From the NCBI GenBank assembly GCA_020852835.1, contig JADZAC010000027.1, forward strand, positions 1 through 64,000: 64,000 nucleotides of DNA, read 5' to 3'. The notes beneath the pieces are model-generated. The model saw only the letters and a program-made list of their open reading frames with translations. It was not told the origin of the DNA and made no database searches. This document shows, in pieces, positions 27,216 through 35,197 of this stretch (position 1 is the stretch's first letter; each line of letters opens with the position of its first letter). Both the position numbers and the translations under genes were made by a program. Source of the DNA: Flavobacteriales bacterium. Its GTDB lineage: Bacteria > Bacteroidota > Bacteroidia > Flavobacteriales_F > PHOS-HE28.

Positions 27216-28847
27216 ATGATGAACAAGGCATTGGCAGTCATACTGATGGCAACCGGCGTGCTGCCGGCCATGGCACAGTTGAACATTACTACGACCATGA
27301 CCCCGCAGCAGCTGGTGCAGAACGTGCTGGTGGGCGGCGGGGTGACCGTGAGCAATGTCACCTACAACAGCCTGGTGGTGTCCACCCCGCAGGATGGTAC
27401 CGGTTCGTTCACCAACGGCAACACCACCAATTTGGGCCTCACTGCCGGGTTGATCCTCTCCTCCGGGCTGGCCACCTCCGCTGCGGGCAATGCCAGTGAT
27501 TTTGGAAGCGACATCCTGAGCACGGGTTCCGACCCCGACCTGGTGGACATCACCACCCCGGGCAACGACATCAACGACAGGGCCGTGCTGGAGTTTGATT
27601 TTATCCCCACCGGCGATTCGCTCAAGTTCAACTATGTCTTCGGTTCGGAAGAATATCCGGATTACAATTGCAGCGCGACCTTCAACGACGTGTTCGGCTT
27701 CTTCCTGAGCGGCCCAGGCATCACCGGGCCGTATACCAACAATGCCGCCAACATCGCCTTGGTTCCCGGCACCACCCTGCCGGTGAGCATCGCCAACATC
27801 CACGGCTCGGAAGGCTTTGGTTGCCCGCCGGCGAACGAGGCCTATTACGTGAACAACAGCGCGGGCACCACCATCGCGCTCAACGGCTTCACCACGGTGC
27901 TGCAGGCCCGGGCGGCAGTGATCTGCGGGGAAACCTACCACATCAAACTGGCCATTGGGGACGCGGGCGACCAAGCGTACAATTCCGCAGTGTTCCTGCA
28001 GGCCGGCAGCTTCCAGTCCAACATTCTGCCCACGGTAAGTGCCAGCACCTTTTACGGCGATGCCACCGCCGCCGAAGGATGCCAGGGCGGCAGGTTCACC
28101 ATATTCCGGCCTCCGGGCATCGATACCACCTATACCGTAGGTTATTATTTCACGGGCACTGCCACGCCGGGCGCGGATTTCAACGCTATGCCGGGCACGG
28201 CCGTGATCCCCGAAGGACAGGATTCCGTGAACATCCCCTTCGATGCCATCGAGGACGGCTTGGCAGAGGGCATTGAAACCGCGCTCATCAATGTGTTCAT
28301 GGTCAATGCCTGCGGCGATACCATCTCCACCTCGGCCATGATCGCCATTGTGCAGTACCCCCAGATCATATTGAGCACCGATACCGCACTGCTGCTCAAT
28401 TGCGATCAGGATTCCATCCCGTTGTTCGCCAGCGTTTCCGGCGGTTTCGGCAGCGTGACCATGGCATGGGGCGATACCTTGGAGACCAGCCAGATCTGGG
28501 TTTCAGGCATAGAGAACGGTACCTACACCGTGAGCGCCTGGGACCAATGCCCCCAAACCGTGACAGCCACCATTGTGGTGGATGCCAATTGTGTGACCGA
28601 GGTGGTGATCCCCAACGTGATCACCCCCAACGGTGATGGCGAGAACGACAAGTTCGTGGTGGAAGGCCTCAAGAACAGGGAAAATGAAGTACAGATCTGG
28701 GACCGCTGGGGCAAGGAAGTGTACAAGACCCGCAATTACCAGAACAATTTTTCCGCCAACTCACTGAGCGACGGCGTGTATTTCTACTGGATCCGCGTGG
28801 AGGAGGATGAGTTCACCGGGCACTTGCAGGTGCTAGGGAACAAGTAG
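27216..28847 (+). CDS. Choice-of-anchor-L protein with gliding-motility C-terminal domain (copy 2)
   Basis: A 543-residue paralogue of the preceding protein. The signal peptide MMNKALAVILMATGVLPAMA is followed by the same anchor-L domain (LEFDFIPTGDSLKFNYVF, FGFFLSGPGITGPY, CGETYHIKLAIGD) and a Calx-beta-like segment (GTATPGADFNAMPG). It then passes through only one or two SprB-like repeats (SVSGGFGSVTMAWGD) to the type B sorting domain IPNVITPNGDGENDKF and IWDRWGKEVY. It is about 340 residues shorter than copy 1, through loss or gain of the middle repeats. The 14-base gap suggests co-transcription. It converges on gpmI. Confidence 0.9.
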   Translation: MMNKALAVILMATGVLPAMAQLNITTTMTPQQLVQNVLVGGGVTVSNVTYNSLVVSTPQDGTGSFTNGNTTNLGLTAGLILSSGLATSAAGNASDFGSDILSTGSDPDLVDITTPGNDINDRAVLEFDFIPTGDSLKFNYVFGSEEYPDYNCSATFNDVFGFFLSGPGITGPYTNNAANIALVPGTTLPVSIANIHGSEGFGCPPANEAYYVNNSAGTTIALNGFTTVLQARAAVICGETYHIKLAIGDAGDQAYNSAVFLQAGSFQSNILPTVSASTFYGDATAAEGCQGGRFTIFRPPGIDTTYTVGYYFTGTATPGADFNAMPGTAVIPEGQDSVNIPFDAIEDGLAEGIETALINVFMVNACGDTISTSAMIAIVQYPQIILSTDTALLLNCDQDSIPLFASVSGGFGSVTMAWGDTLETSQIWVSGIENGTYTVSAWDQCPQTVTATIVVDANCVTEVVIPNVITPNGDGENDKFVVEGLKNRENEVQIWDRWGKEVYKTRNYQNNFSANSLSDGVYFYWIRVEEDEFTGHLQVLGNK

Positions 28848-28857
28848 AGGGCGGTGA

Positions 28858-30381
28858 TCAGGCCAGCAGGGAACGGCCGGTCATTTCCGGCGGCTGGGTG
28901 AGGCCCAGCAGGTGCAGCAGCGTGGGGGCCACGTCAGCCAGGATACCGTCGCGGAGCTGCTGTTGGCCGTCCGAAACCAGCAATACCGGCACAGGGTTCA
29001 GCGTGTGGGCGGTGTTTGGCGTACCATCGGCGTTGATGGCCTTGTCCGCATTGCCATGGTCGGCAATGATCACAAAGGACCACCCCAGGGCACGGCCGGC
29101 TTCCACCACGCGCCGGGCACAGGCATCGGTGGTTTCCACCGCCTTTACAATGGCCGGGAATACTCCGGTGTGCCCCACCATGTCGGGGTTGGCGAAATTG
29201 AGCACCATCAACCGCAGGTCGCCGGCCTTGATCTCCTCCACGGCCGCATCGGCCAAGGCTTCGGCGCTCATTTCCGGTTGCAGGTCGTAAGTGGCCACCT
29301 TGGGTGAGGGCACCAAACGCCTGCGCTCCCCGGCAAAGGGAGCTTCGCGGCCGCCGTTGAAGAAGAAGGTGACATGCGGGTATTTCTCGGTCTCGGCCAA
29401 ACGCGCTTGCAACAGCCCTGCACGGGATACCACCTCGCCCAAGGTCATGGCCATGTCGTCCTTGCCGAAGAGCACCTGCACTTGTTTGTACCGGGTGTCG
29501 TACTGCGTCATGGTGACGTAGTGCAGAGGCAACGGTACCATGTGCTGCTCGGGGAAGGCCTGTTGCGTGAGCGCCTCGGTGATCTCCCGGCAGCGGTCGG
29601 TGCGGAAGTTGAAGCAGATCACCACGTCATCAGGCCGTATGCAGGCCAGGGGACCGCCGTCCGGCCCGGTGATCGCGCAGGGTTCTATGAACTCATCGGT
29701 GATGCCTTGGGCGTAGCTGGCCTCAACGGCCTGTAGGGCGCTTGCGGCACGGGCGCCTTTTCCGTGCACCAGCAGGTCATAGGCTTTCTTGATCCGCTCC
29801 CAGCGCTTGTCGCGGTCCATGGCGTAGTAGCGCCCGCACACCGAGGCGATGCGCGCGGGGGTGCCGCCGATGGCTTGTTCCAAGGCGCGAATGGACCCGA
29901 GGCCGCTTTTGGGATCGGTATCGCGCCCGTCGGTGAACGCATGGATGTACACATCCCGTAAGCCGGCTTTTTCGGCTTCATGGCACAAGGCCACCAGGTG
30001 GGCGCTGCTGGCGTGCACCCCTCCGGTGCCCACCAGGCCGAGCAGATGCAGCCTTTTCCCGGGGGCTGCTGCTGTGCGCAATGCCTCTTGCAGCACCGGG
30101 TTGGCACCGAAGGAGCCATCGGCAATGGCCCGTCCGATCCGCACCAGGTCCTGGTACACCACGCGGCCGGCGCCGATGTTCAGGTGGCCTACTTCGCTGT
30201 TGCCCATTTGCCCTTCGGGAAGCCCTACGTTTTCGCCATCCGTGCGCAGGCGTGCATGGGGCACCGTGCGCAGCAACTGGTCCATGAAGGGTGTGCGGGC
30301 CTGGGCAATGGCGTCGGTACGGTCACCGGCACCGATGCCCCAGCCGTCGAGAATGATCAGCGCGACTTTGTTGTTGTTCAT
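28858..30381 (-). CDS. gpmI: 2,3-bisphosphoglycerate-independent phosphoglycerate mutase
   Basis: A 507-residue di-manganese enzyme of glycolysis and gluconeogenesis that interconverts 3- and 2-phosphoglycerate. The opening LIILDGWGIG carries the first metal ligand. The phospho-Ser lies in MGNSEVGHLNIGAGR near residue 62. Further ligands are in AFTDGRDTDP, NFANPDMVGHTG, IIADHGNAD and NTAHTLNPVP. Full length and a clear family member. Its ATG overlaps the stop of the histidine kinase gene, an unusual pairing of a glycolytic enzyme with a sensor. Confidence 0.95.
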   Translation of the reverse strand: MNNNKVALIILDGWGIGAGDRTDAIAQARTPFMDQLLRTVPHARLRTDGENVGLPEGQMGNSEVGHLNIGAGRVVYQDLVRIGRAIADGSFGANPVLQEALRTAAAPGKRLHLLGLVGTGGVHASSAHLVALCHEAEKAGLRDVYIHAFTDGRDTDPKSGLGSIRALEQAIGGTPARIASVCGRYYAMDRDKRWERIKKAYDLLVHGKGARAASALQAVEASYAQGITDEFIEPCAITGPDGGPLACIRPDDVVICFNFRTDRCREITEALTQQAFPEQHMVPLPLHYVTMTQYDTRYKQVQVLFGKDDMAMTLGEVVSRAGLLQARLAETEKYPHVTFFFNGGREAPFAGERRRLVPSPKVATYDLQPEMSAEALADAAVEEIKAGDLRLMVLNFANPDMVGHTGVFPAIVKAVETTDACARRVVEAGRALGWSFVIIADHGNADKAINADGTPNTAHTLNPVPVLLVSDGQQQLRDGILADVAPTLLHLLGLTQPPEMTGRSLLA

Positions 30382-31337
30382 GAATGGACCGGAAAGTAGG
30401 CGGTGAAGGTAGAGCCGTGCGGCACTGCAGGGCGGTGTTCCACGCGTCCGCCCATGTCCTCCAACAAGCGGCGCACGATGAACAAGCCCAGCCCGGTGCC
30501 CTTGGTTTGCCGGGTGGCCTCGTTGCCGCCGCGATAGAATTTCCCGAACATGCGGAGGCGGTCCTGCTCGGCGACCCCGGGTCCTTGGTCCTCCACGGTC
30601 AGCAACACCATGCGATCGGCCTGGTGGAGGCCAACGCGGATCAGCGTGCCATCGGGTGCGTATTTGCAGGCGTTCTCCAGCAGGTTTCCCAATACGGAGC
30701 GGAAGGCGGATGCATCGGTCAGCACCGTCAAACCCTCGGGAATGTCCGATACGATCCGCTGGTGCCGGCCATAGGATCCCCGGGCTTCGTCCACCATACT
30801 GCGGGCCAATGCAGCCAGATCTTCCTTGGCCAGTACCGGCGCTGCGGAATGTTCGTCCAACCTGCTGGCCAGCAGCACCTGCTCGGCCAAGGCATGCAGG
30901 CGTTGCACATCGGACCGGGCGTGGCCCGCCAGCAGCTCACGGTGCTCCGGGTCCAAGTTGGGCCGTTCCAAGGTTTGCAGGTGCAGCTTCAGGGCGGCGA
31001 TCGGGGTGCGCAGCTCATGGCTGGCGGCCATCAGAAAGTCGCGCTGCTGGCGGGCCAGCGAGAGCTCATGGCGCATGGTGCGCAGGGTGATCCACAAGGC
31101 CACCAGCAAGAGCACCAGGAAGACCACGCCTTCACCCAGCACCATCAGCAAGGTGTGTTCCGGCAGGCGCACGGGCAGCTCGGGCTGCACACCGGATGCC
31201 AGCAACTGTTGCTGCAGGGCATGGATATCACGGTCCTTGCTCAGCAACAACCACATCCACCAAGCTGATTGCAGCAGGATGTACACGGCCAGCACACCGA
31301 AGAGCAGCACGGGCGTGCGGGGGGCAGGGCGGGCCAT
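30378..31337 (-). CDS. Two-helix sensor histidine kinase (orphan)
   Basis: A 319-residue membrane kinase. Helices at about 10-31 and 62-85 bracket a periplasmic loop of only 30 residues, too small for a classical sensor domain. HisKA follows with phospho-acceptor H107 in ASHELRTPIAALK, then HATPase_c with NLLENACKYAP (N box), VEDQGPGV (G1) and TKGTGLGLFIV (G2). No regulator gene is adjacent; the orphan OmpR-type regulator at 7276 is a candidate partner. The ATG sits 4 bases after a perfect -7 box, predicting a leaderless mRNA. gpmI follows with an ATGA overlap. Confidence 0.9.
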   Translation of the reverse strand: MARPAPRTPVLLFGVLAVYILLQSAWWMWLLLSKDRDIHALQQQLLASGVQPELPVRLPEHTLLMVLGEGVVFLVLLLVALWITLRTMRHELSLARQQRDFLMAASHELRTPIAALKLHLQTLERPNLDPEHRELLAGHARSDVQRLHALAEQVLLASRLDEHSAAPVLAKEDLAALARSMVDEARGSYGRHQRIVSDIPEGLTVLTDASAFRSVLGNLLENACKYAPDGTLIRVGLHQADRMVLLTVEDQGPGVAEQDRLRMFGKFYRGGNEATRQTKGTGLGLFIVRRLLEDMGGRVEHRPAVPHGSTFTAYFPVHS

Positions 31338-31341
31338 GGCC

Positions 31342-31349
31342 CAAAAGTA
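31342..31349 (-). promoter_or_regulatory. -7 box TACTTTTG before the histidine kinase
   Basis: Exact TAnnTTTG match whose predicted transcript start coincides with the ATG at 31337. Confidence 0.55.
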
Positions 31350-31483
31350 CGGGGCACCTGTTTTTTTCTTCGGCAGAGGGCGCCTGACGGTCGCACGCGG
31401 GCAGCGCTGACCTTGGGCCGGACATCGGTGTTCCCGCTCCCGTTCCGTTCGCAACGCCATTGACCGGTTCTGTCGCCACACCG

Positions 31484-31491
31484 TATCTTGG
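31484..31491 (+). promoter_or_regulatory. -7 box TATCTTGG before the HD gene
   Basis: One mismatch to TAnnTTTG; predicted leader about 10 bases. It overlaps an in-frame TTG at 31488, which is therefore unlikely to be the start codon. Confidence 0.45.
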
Positions 31492-31505
31492 GCGCTGCTC
31501 CCTAC

Positions 31506-32093
31506 ATGGACCATGCCGCAGCCAAGCAGTTCATCCTGGCGGAATTGCACGCCGGGTTGCCCGGCATGCGCACCTACCATTGTTTCGAGCACACCTTGGA
31601 CGTAACGGCTGCCGCCTTGCGCATTGCGCGCAGCGAGGGGGTGTGCGCTGCCGACATGGCCTTGCTGGAAACGGCGGCACTCTATCATGATTCGGGCTAC
31701 ATGGTGCTGCCCGAGCGCCATGAGGAGGCCAGTTGCATGCTGGTGCGCGACCATCTGCCCCGCTTCGGCTACGGGCCCGAACAGGTGGAACGGATCTGCG
31801 GCATGATCATGGGCACCATGGTGCCGCAGAAAGCCGCCGACCCCTTGAGCGGGATCCTCTGTGATGCAGACTTGGATTATCTAGGGCGCGATGACTTTTA
31901 TATCATCGGCGACCGCCTCTTCAAGGAGCTGTGCTTGGAAGGCAGGCTCTGCTCCAGAACCGATTGGAACAAGCTACAAACGGCCTTCCTTGCGGGCCAC
32001 ACCTATTTCACAGCGACCAGCCGCGCGCTGCGCGAGCCCCGAAAGCAACAGCACCTGGCCCAAGTGCGCCAGTGGCTGCTGGCACATAGTTGA
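31506..32093 (+). CDS. HD-domain phosphohydrolase
   Basis: A 195-residue single-domain protein of the HD superfamily (metal-dependent phosphohydrolases acting on nucleotides or cyclic nucleotides). Metal ligands are visible as YHCFEHTLDV, ALYHDSGYM (the HD pair) and CDADLDYLGR (the last Asp). The C-terminal 60 residues are helical, ending in RQWLLAHS. Substrate unknown. I chose the ATG at 31506 from the promoter position. It converges on tRNA-Phe. Confidence 0.85.
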   Translation: MDHAAAKQFILAELHAGLPGMRTYHCFEHTLDVTAAALRIARSEGVCAADMALLETAALYHDSGYMVLPERHEEASCMLVRDHLPRFGYGPEQVERICGMIMGTMVPQKAADPLSGILCDADLDYLGRDDFYIIGDRLFKELCLEGRLCSRTDWNKLQTAFLAGHTYFTATSRALREPRKQQHLAQVRQWLLAHS

Positions 32094-32120
32094 CCCCTTC
32101 AGCGGCACCGGCCACAACGG

Positions 32121-32150
32121 ACGAAGCCCCCGGTGTACCGGAGGCTTCGC
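32121..32150 (-). terminator. Hairpin between tRNA-Phe and the HD gene
   Basis: Stem CGAAGCC paired with GGCTTCG and an inner CGGT/ACCG, located just past the 3' end of the tRNA and 28 bases after the HD gene stop. It may end both transcripts. There is no clear T-run. Confidence 0.5.
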
Positions 32151-32155
32151 TTGCG

Positions 32156-32228
32156 TGGTGCCTCCCAGAATCGAACTGGGGACACATGGATTTTCAATCC
32201 ATTGCTCTACCAGCTGAGCTAAGGCACC
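32156..32228 (-). tRNA. tRNA-Phe (anticodon GAA)
   Basis: A 73-base cloverleaf: acceptor stem GGTGCCT with AGGCACC, D arm GCTC-AGCTGGTA-GAGC, anticodon stem ATGGA/TCCAT around the loop TTGAAAA (anticodon GAA), and T arm CCCAG-TTCGATT-CTGGG. The discriminator is A. The 3' CCA is not encoded (the next bases are CGC) and must be added enzymatically. Confidence 0.97.
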
Positions 32229-32279
32229 AAGATGTTCTCCCCATCTTTGCGGCATGGGCATGCCGCTTCAACGGGGCGG

Positions 32280-32287
32280 CAAATATA
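32280..32287 (-). promoter_or_regulatory. -7 box TATATTTG before tRNA-Phe
   Basis: Exact TAnnTTTG match about 50 bases before the 5' end of the mature tRNA, leaving a leader for RNase P removal. Confidence 0.55.
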
Positions 32288-32300
32288 GCGGGAACCTGGA

Positions 32301-33062
32301 ATGAACGGCACGCTTTCGGCAGAACTGGTGATCGACGTGGGAAACACCCGCATGAAATGGGCGGTGTTCGACCACGGGCGCCTTACGACAACGGGCTCGG
32401 CAGCGCATGGGGACCTGCCAGCCCTGGAAAGCGCTGTTGACGGGCGGCCGCTGCGGCGCATCACCTTGGGCTCCGTGGCCCGGCCCGACGAAAGCCTCGC
32501 ACGATCCCTTGCCGTGCTGGCCCCGGTGAAGGAGATCACCGGGGCGTCGCCCTCGCCCGTGCACAGCCGTTATGCCACCCCGTCCACCTTCGGGGTGGAC
32601 CGGCTGGCCAACGTGGCGGGTGCTGCCTCTCTCTTTCCCCGCAGGCCGGTGCTGGCCATTGATCTGGGCACCTGCACCACCTACGACCTGGTGGACGGAC
32701 TTGCCGTGCACCAAGGCGGCATCATTTCCCCCGGCCTGCACATGCGGGCACAGGCCATGCACGCGTACAGCGCCCGCTTGCCCCTGGTGGACCCCCCGGC
32801 CGAAACACCGGTATTGGGCACCACCACCGCCACCAGCCTGGCCGCCGGCAGCCACCATGGCCTGCTCATGGAATTGGGCGGGTTCATCGCCGCCTTCCGG
32901 CAACAACATCGGCACCTGGCCGTTGTGCTCACCGGAGGGGATGCCCTCCGTGCCGCACGCGCGTTGAAAAGCGGCATCTTTGCGCACCCAACGCTGACCC
33001 TCATCGGCCTGCATGCACTTTCCCACTATGATCCGGACAACCGCCCTGCTGCTCATTCTTGA
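32301..33062 (+). CDS. coaX: Type III pantothenate kinase
   Basis: A 253-residue ASKHA-fold kinase for the first step of CoA synthesis. The phosphate-1 loop is VIDVGNTRMKWAVF, the pantothenate-binding block TPSTFGVDRLAN carries the catalytic Asp, and LAIDLGTCTTYDLV is the phosphate-2 region; VLTGGDA near the C-terminus is the adenosine motif. It is normal in length. The 3' end overlaps the outer-membrane protein gene by 35 bases, and the order coaX-OMP-lptC is common in Bacteroidota. Confidence 0.93.
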   Translation: MNGTLSAELVIDVGNTRMKWAVFDHGRLTTTGSAAHGDLPALESAVDGRPLRRITLGSVARPDESLARSLAVLAPVKEITGASPSPVHSRYATPSTFGVDRLANVAGAASLFPRRPVLAIDLGTCTTYDLVDGLAVHQGGIISPGLHMRAQAMHAYSARLPLVDPPAETPVLGTTTATSLAAGSHHGLLMELGGFIAAFRQQHRHLAVVLTGGDALRAARALKSGIFAHPTLTLIGLHALSHYDPDNRPAAHS

Positions 33063-34365
33063 ACTGGGCCTGGCGGAGGCCACCGCGCAAGGCGTGGGCC
33101 AGTCTCCGTACAGTGCCTATGGGCTGGGCGACCTGGTGCCCACCAGCCAAGCCACACAGGCCATGTCCGCCGGTACGGGCTTGGCCATCACGGAACCCTT
33201 CAGCTTGATCCCGGGAAATCCAGCCAGCTATGCCTCATTGGCCCGGCCCGTGTTTGAAGGGGGCGTTACCCTGCGTTCCACCAGCACCAGCTCGACCGAG
33301 GGTTCCAACAACCAGGTGGACGGCCAATTCATGGGCTTTTCCATCGGTGTACCCTTTGCGCAAGGGAAATGGGGACTGGGCCTGGGGCTGGCCCCTTATA
33401 CCGATGTGGGCTATTCCACCTCCATGAAGGATGACATGTACGGCGACCCCGTGACCTATGAATACAGCGGCAGCGGCGGCCTGGACCGCGCCTTTCTCGG
33501 CTTGGGCACCCTGCTTTACCAAGAAAAGGCCGACTCCGTGGGCAATGCGGGGATGCGCCTGACTTTCGGCGCGGACCTCAACTTCCTGTTCGGCAGCTTG
33601 GAGCAAACTCGCAACGCCATCTATTCCTATGACGATGGCTACAGCAACACCCGAGCGTTCTCCTCGCTCTTCCTCACCGCACCCACGGCAGATGCCAGCC
33701 TGATCTGGCAAGGCGACCTGACCCGAAAACGGACCAAGGACGACAGCAATTGGCGCTGGTCCATAGGGCTTTCGGCCACGCTGCCCACCCGTTTCCGCGC
33801 GCAGTATTCCGGCCAGGTCACCTCCTACACGGTGCTCTCGGGCATTGAAACCGCGCGAGACACCATCGAACAAACCGACAAGGCCAAGGGTTGGGTGGAA
33901 TTACCTGCCCGATCAGGAGTCGGGCTGGGCGTGCAAAATGCGCGTTGGGCCTTTGCCCTGGAGGTGCACCAACAGGATTGGGCCGCCACCGTGGTGGATG
34001 TGCCGGGCTATGCGTGGGCAACACCCCTGCGCAGCACGCTGACCTATGCGGCTTCCGCGCGCTTCCGCCCGGCCGGCGAGGGCGGCATCTTCCAACGCGC
34101 AGTGTACCGGGCGGGCATACGGCAGGGCTCGGCACCGCAAGAAGTGCGCGGCACCCGCTTGGATGACGCCGCCTTGTCCGCAGGGATCTCCTTGCCGCTC
34201 AATGCGGTGCAGACCAACAGCTGGTTGCACCTGGGCGTGGAGCTGGGCCAACGGGGAACCACCGCAGCGGGCCTGTTGCAGGAGCGCCATGCAACCCTGT
34301 GGATCGGCCTGGCCTTCACACCGTGGCGGGGTGAACGCTGGTTCACGCCGGCCAAGATCCAATGA
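33028..34365 (+). CDS. Outer-membrane beta-barrel protein
   Basis: A 445-residue exported protein. The signal peptide (about 1-21, ending in EATAQ) is followed by GVGQSPYSAYGLGDL, a common opening of Bacteroidota barrel proteins, and by the motif IPGNPASYASL reminiscent of the OmpP1/FadL family. The rest alternates hydrophobic and polar residues, as in a barrel (GLGLGLAPYTDVGYS, AFLGLGTLLYQEK). The last strand WIGLAFTPWRGERWF ends in aromatic residues. I start it at the ATG 33028; an in-frame ATG 15 bases upstream is less signal-peptide-like. It probably works with the envelope genes that follow, but no substrate can be named. Confidence 0.82.
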   Translation: MIRTTALLLILELGLAEATAQGVGQSPYSAYGLGDLVPTSQATQAMSAGTGLAITEPFSLIPGNPASYASLARPVFEGGVTLRSTSTSSTEGSNNQVDGQFMGFSIGVPFAQGKWGLGLGLAPYTDVGYSTSMKDDMYGDPVTYEYSGSGGLDRAFLGLGTLLYQEKADSVGNAGMRLTFGADLNFLFGSLEQTRNAIYSYDDGYSNTRAFSSLFLTAPTADASLIWQGDLTRKRTKDDSNWRWSIGLSATLPTRFRAQYSGQVTSYTVLSGIETARDTIEQTDKAKGWVELPARSGVGLGVQNARWAFALEVHQQDWAATVVDVPGYAWATPLRSTLTYAASARFRPAGEGGIFQRAVYRAGIRQGSAPQEVRGTRLDDAALSAGISLPLNAVQTNSWLHLGVELGQRGTTAAGLLQERHATLWIGLAFTPWRGERWFTPAKIQ

Positions 34366-34928
34366 CCGCCGGCGGGCGCTTGCTGCTGTGCTTGCTGCTG
34401 CTGCCGGGCGCGGCGTGCAAGAACGACCTGGACCGCGTGGCCGCCATGGAAGTGGCCCCGGACGGCCCCTCCCGGATCACCACGCAAGGCGAATACCTCT
34501 GGTCGGACAGCGGCATCGTACGCAACAGGGTACGGGCCGGCCGGATCCTGGAATACAGCAGCGAACCACCCCGCACGGTGCTTGAAGACGGTGTGGAACT
34601 CACCTTCTACCTGCCCAACGGACATGCCGGTAGCCGGCTCACGGCGCGCAAAGGCGAGATCGTTCAAGCTGCGCAGCGCATGTCCGTAGCCGACCAAGTG
34701 GTGTTCGTGAACACGCAAGGGGAGAAGCTGGAAACGGAAAAGCTGACCTGGAGCCAAGACAGTAACAAGGTGTACACCGACCGGCCGGTGAAGATCACCC
34801 GTCGCAACGACATCATCTATGGCCAAGGCTTGGATGCGGCAGAGGACTTCAGCCGCTACACGGTGCGCCGCGTCACCGGCACCTTGTTCATGGACCGGAG
34901 CGATACCTTGGCGCCAAAGAACAACTGA
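34362..34928 (+). CDS. lptC: LPS export ABC transporter periplasmic protein LptC
   Basis: A 188-residue protein with a lipobox (LLPGAAC, C19), so a lipoprotein rather than the single-helix form of E. coli. The body is one LptA/LptC beta-jellyroll: VELTFYLPNG, LTARKGEIVQ, VVFVNTQGEKLETEKLTW and IIYGQGLDAAEDFSRY are the recurring strands of the family. It should relay lipopolysaccharide from the inner-membrane LptBFG complex to the periplasmic bridge. It overlaps the barrel-protein gene by ATGA and the next gene by one base. Confidence 0.88.
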   Translation: MTAGGRLLLCLLLLPGAACKNDLDRVAAMEVAPDGPSRITTQGEYLWSDSGIVRNRVRAGRILEYSSEPPRTVLEDGVELTFYLPNGHAGSRLTARKGEIVQAAQRMSVADQVVFVNTQGEKLETEKLTWSQDSNKVYTDRPVKITRRNDIIYGQGLDAAEDFSRYTVRRVTGTLFMDRSDTLAPKNN

Positions 34929-35155
34929 TGGAACGGATCGCGCGGTTCATGGAAGTGTTTTGGCTCGTACTGGCGGTGCTGAGCCTGGGGTGGGCCGTGT
35001 ACCTGCTGGCGGTGAACGGCTGGGAACAAGGCAAAGTGTGGTTGCTTTTCCCGGCGATCAGCACGGCCATGTGGGGCTACCGGCGGTACATGCGCGGAAA
35101 AATGGCCCAGTGGGCCGAGCGGGAGCGGCAACAACAGGGGCCGAACGGGAACTGA
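34928..35155 (+). CDS. Small two-helix membrane protein
   Basis: A 75-residue protein with two hydrophobic helices (about 8-27 and 35-51) and a basic, Gln-rich C-terminal tail. It starts inside the lptC stop (TGATG), so it is translationally coupled to lptC. Similar short proteins stand at this place in related genomes as I recall, without known function. Confidence 0.72.
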   Translation: MERIARFMEVFWLVLAVLSLGWAVYLLAVNGWEQGKVWLLFPAISTAMWGYRRYMRGKMAQWAERERQQQGPNGN

Positions 35156-35197
35156 ACAGGGCACCATGGCCGTGAGCAAGGAACCCTTGACCTGCGC

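Noticed and set aside
32156-32228. tRNA as an attachment site for an integrated element
   Set aside because: No integrase gene, no repeated tRNA 3' end and only ordinary genes on both sides.
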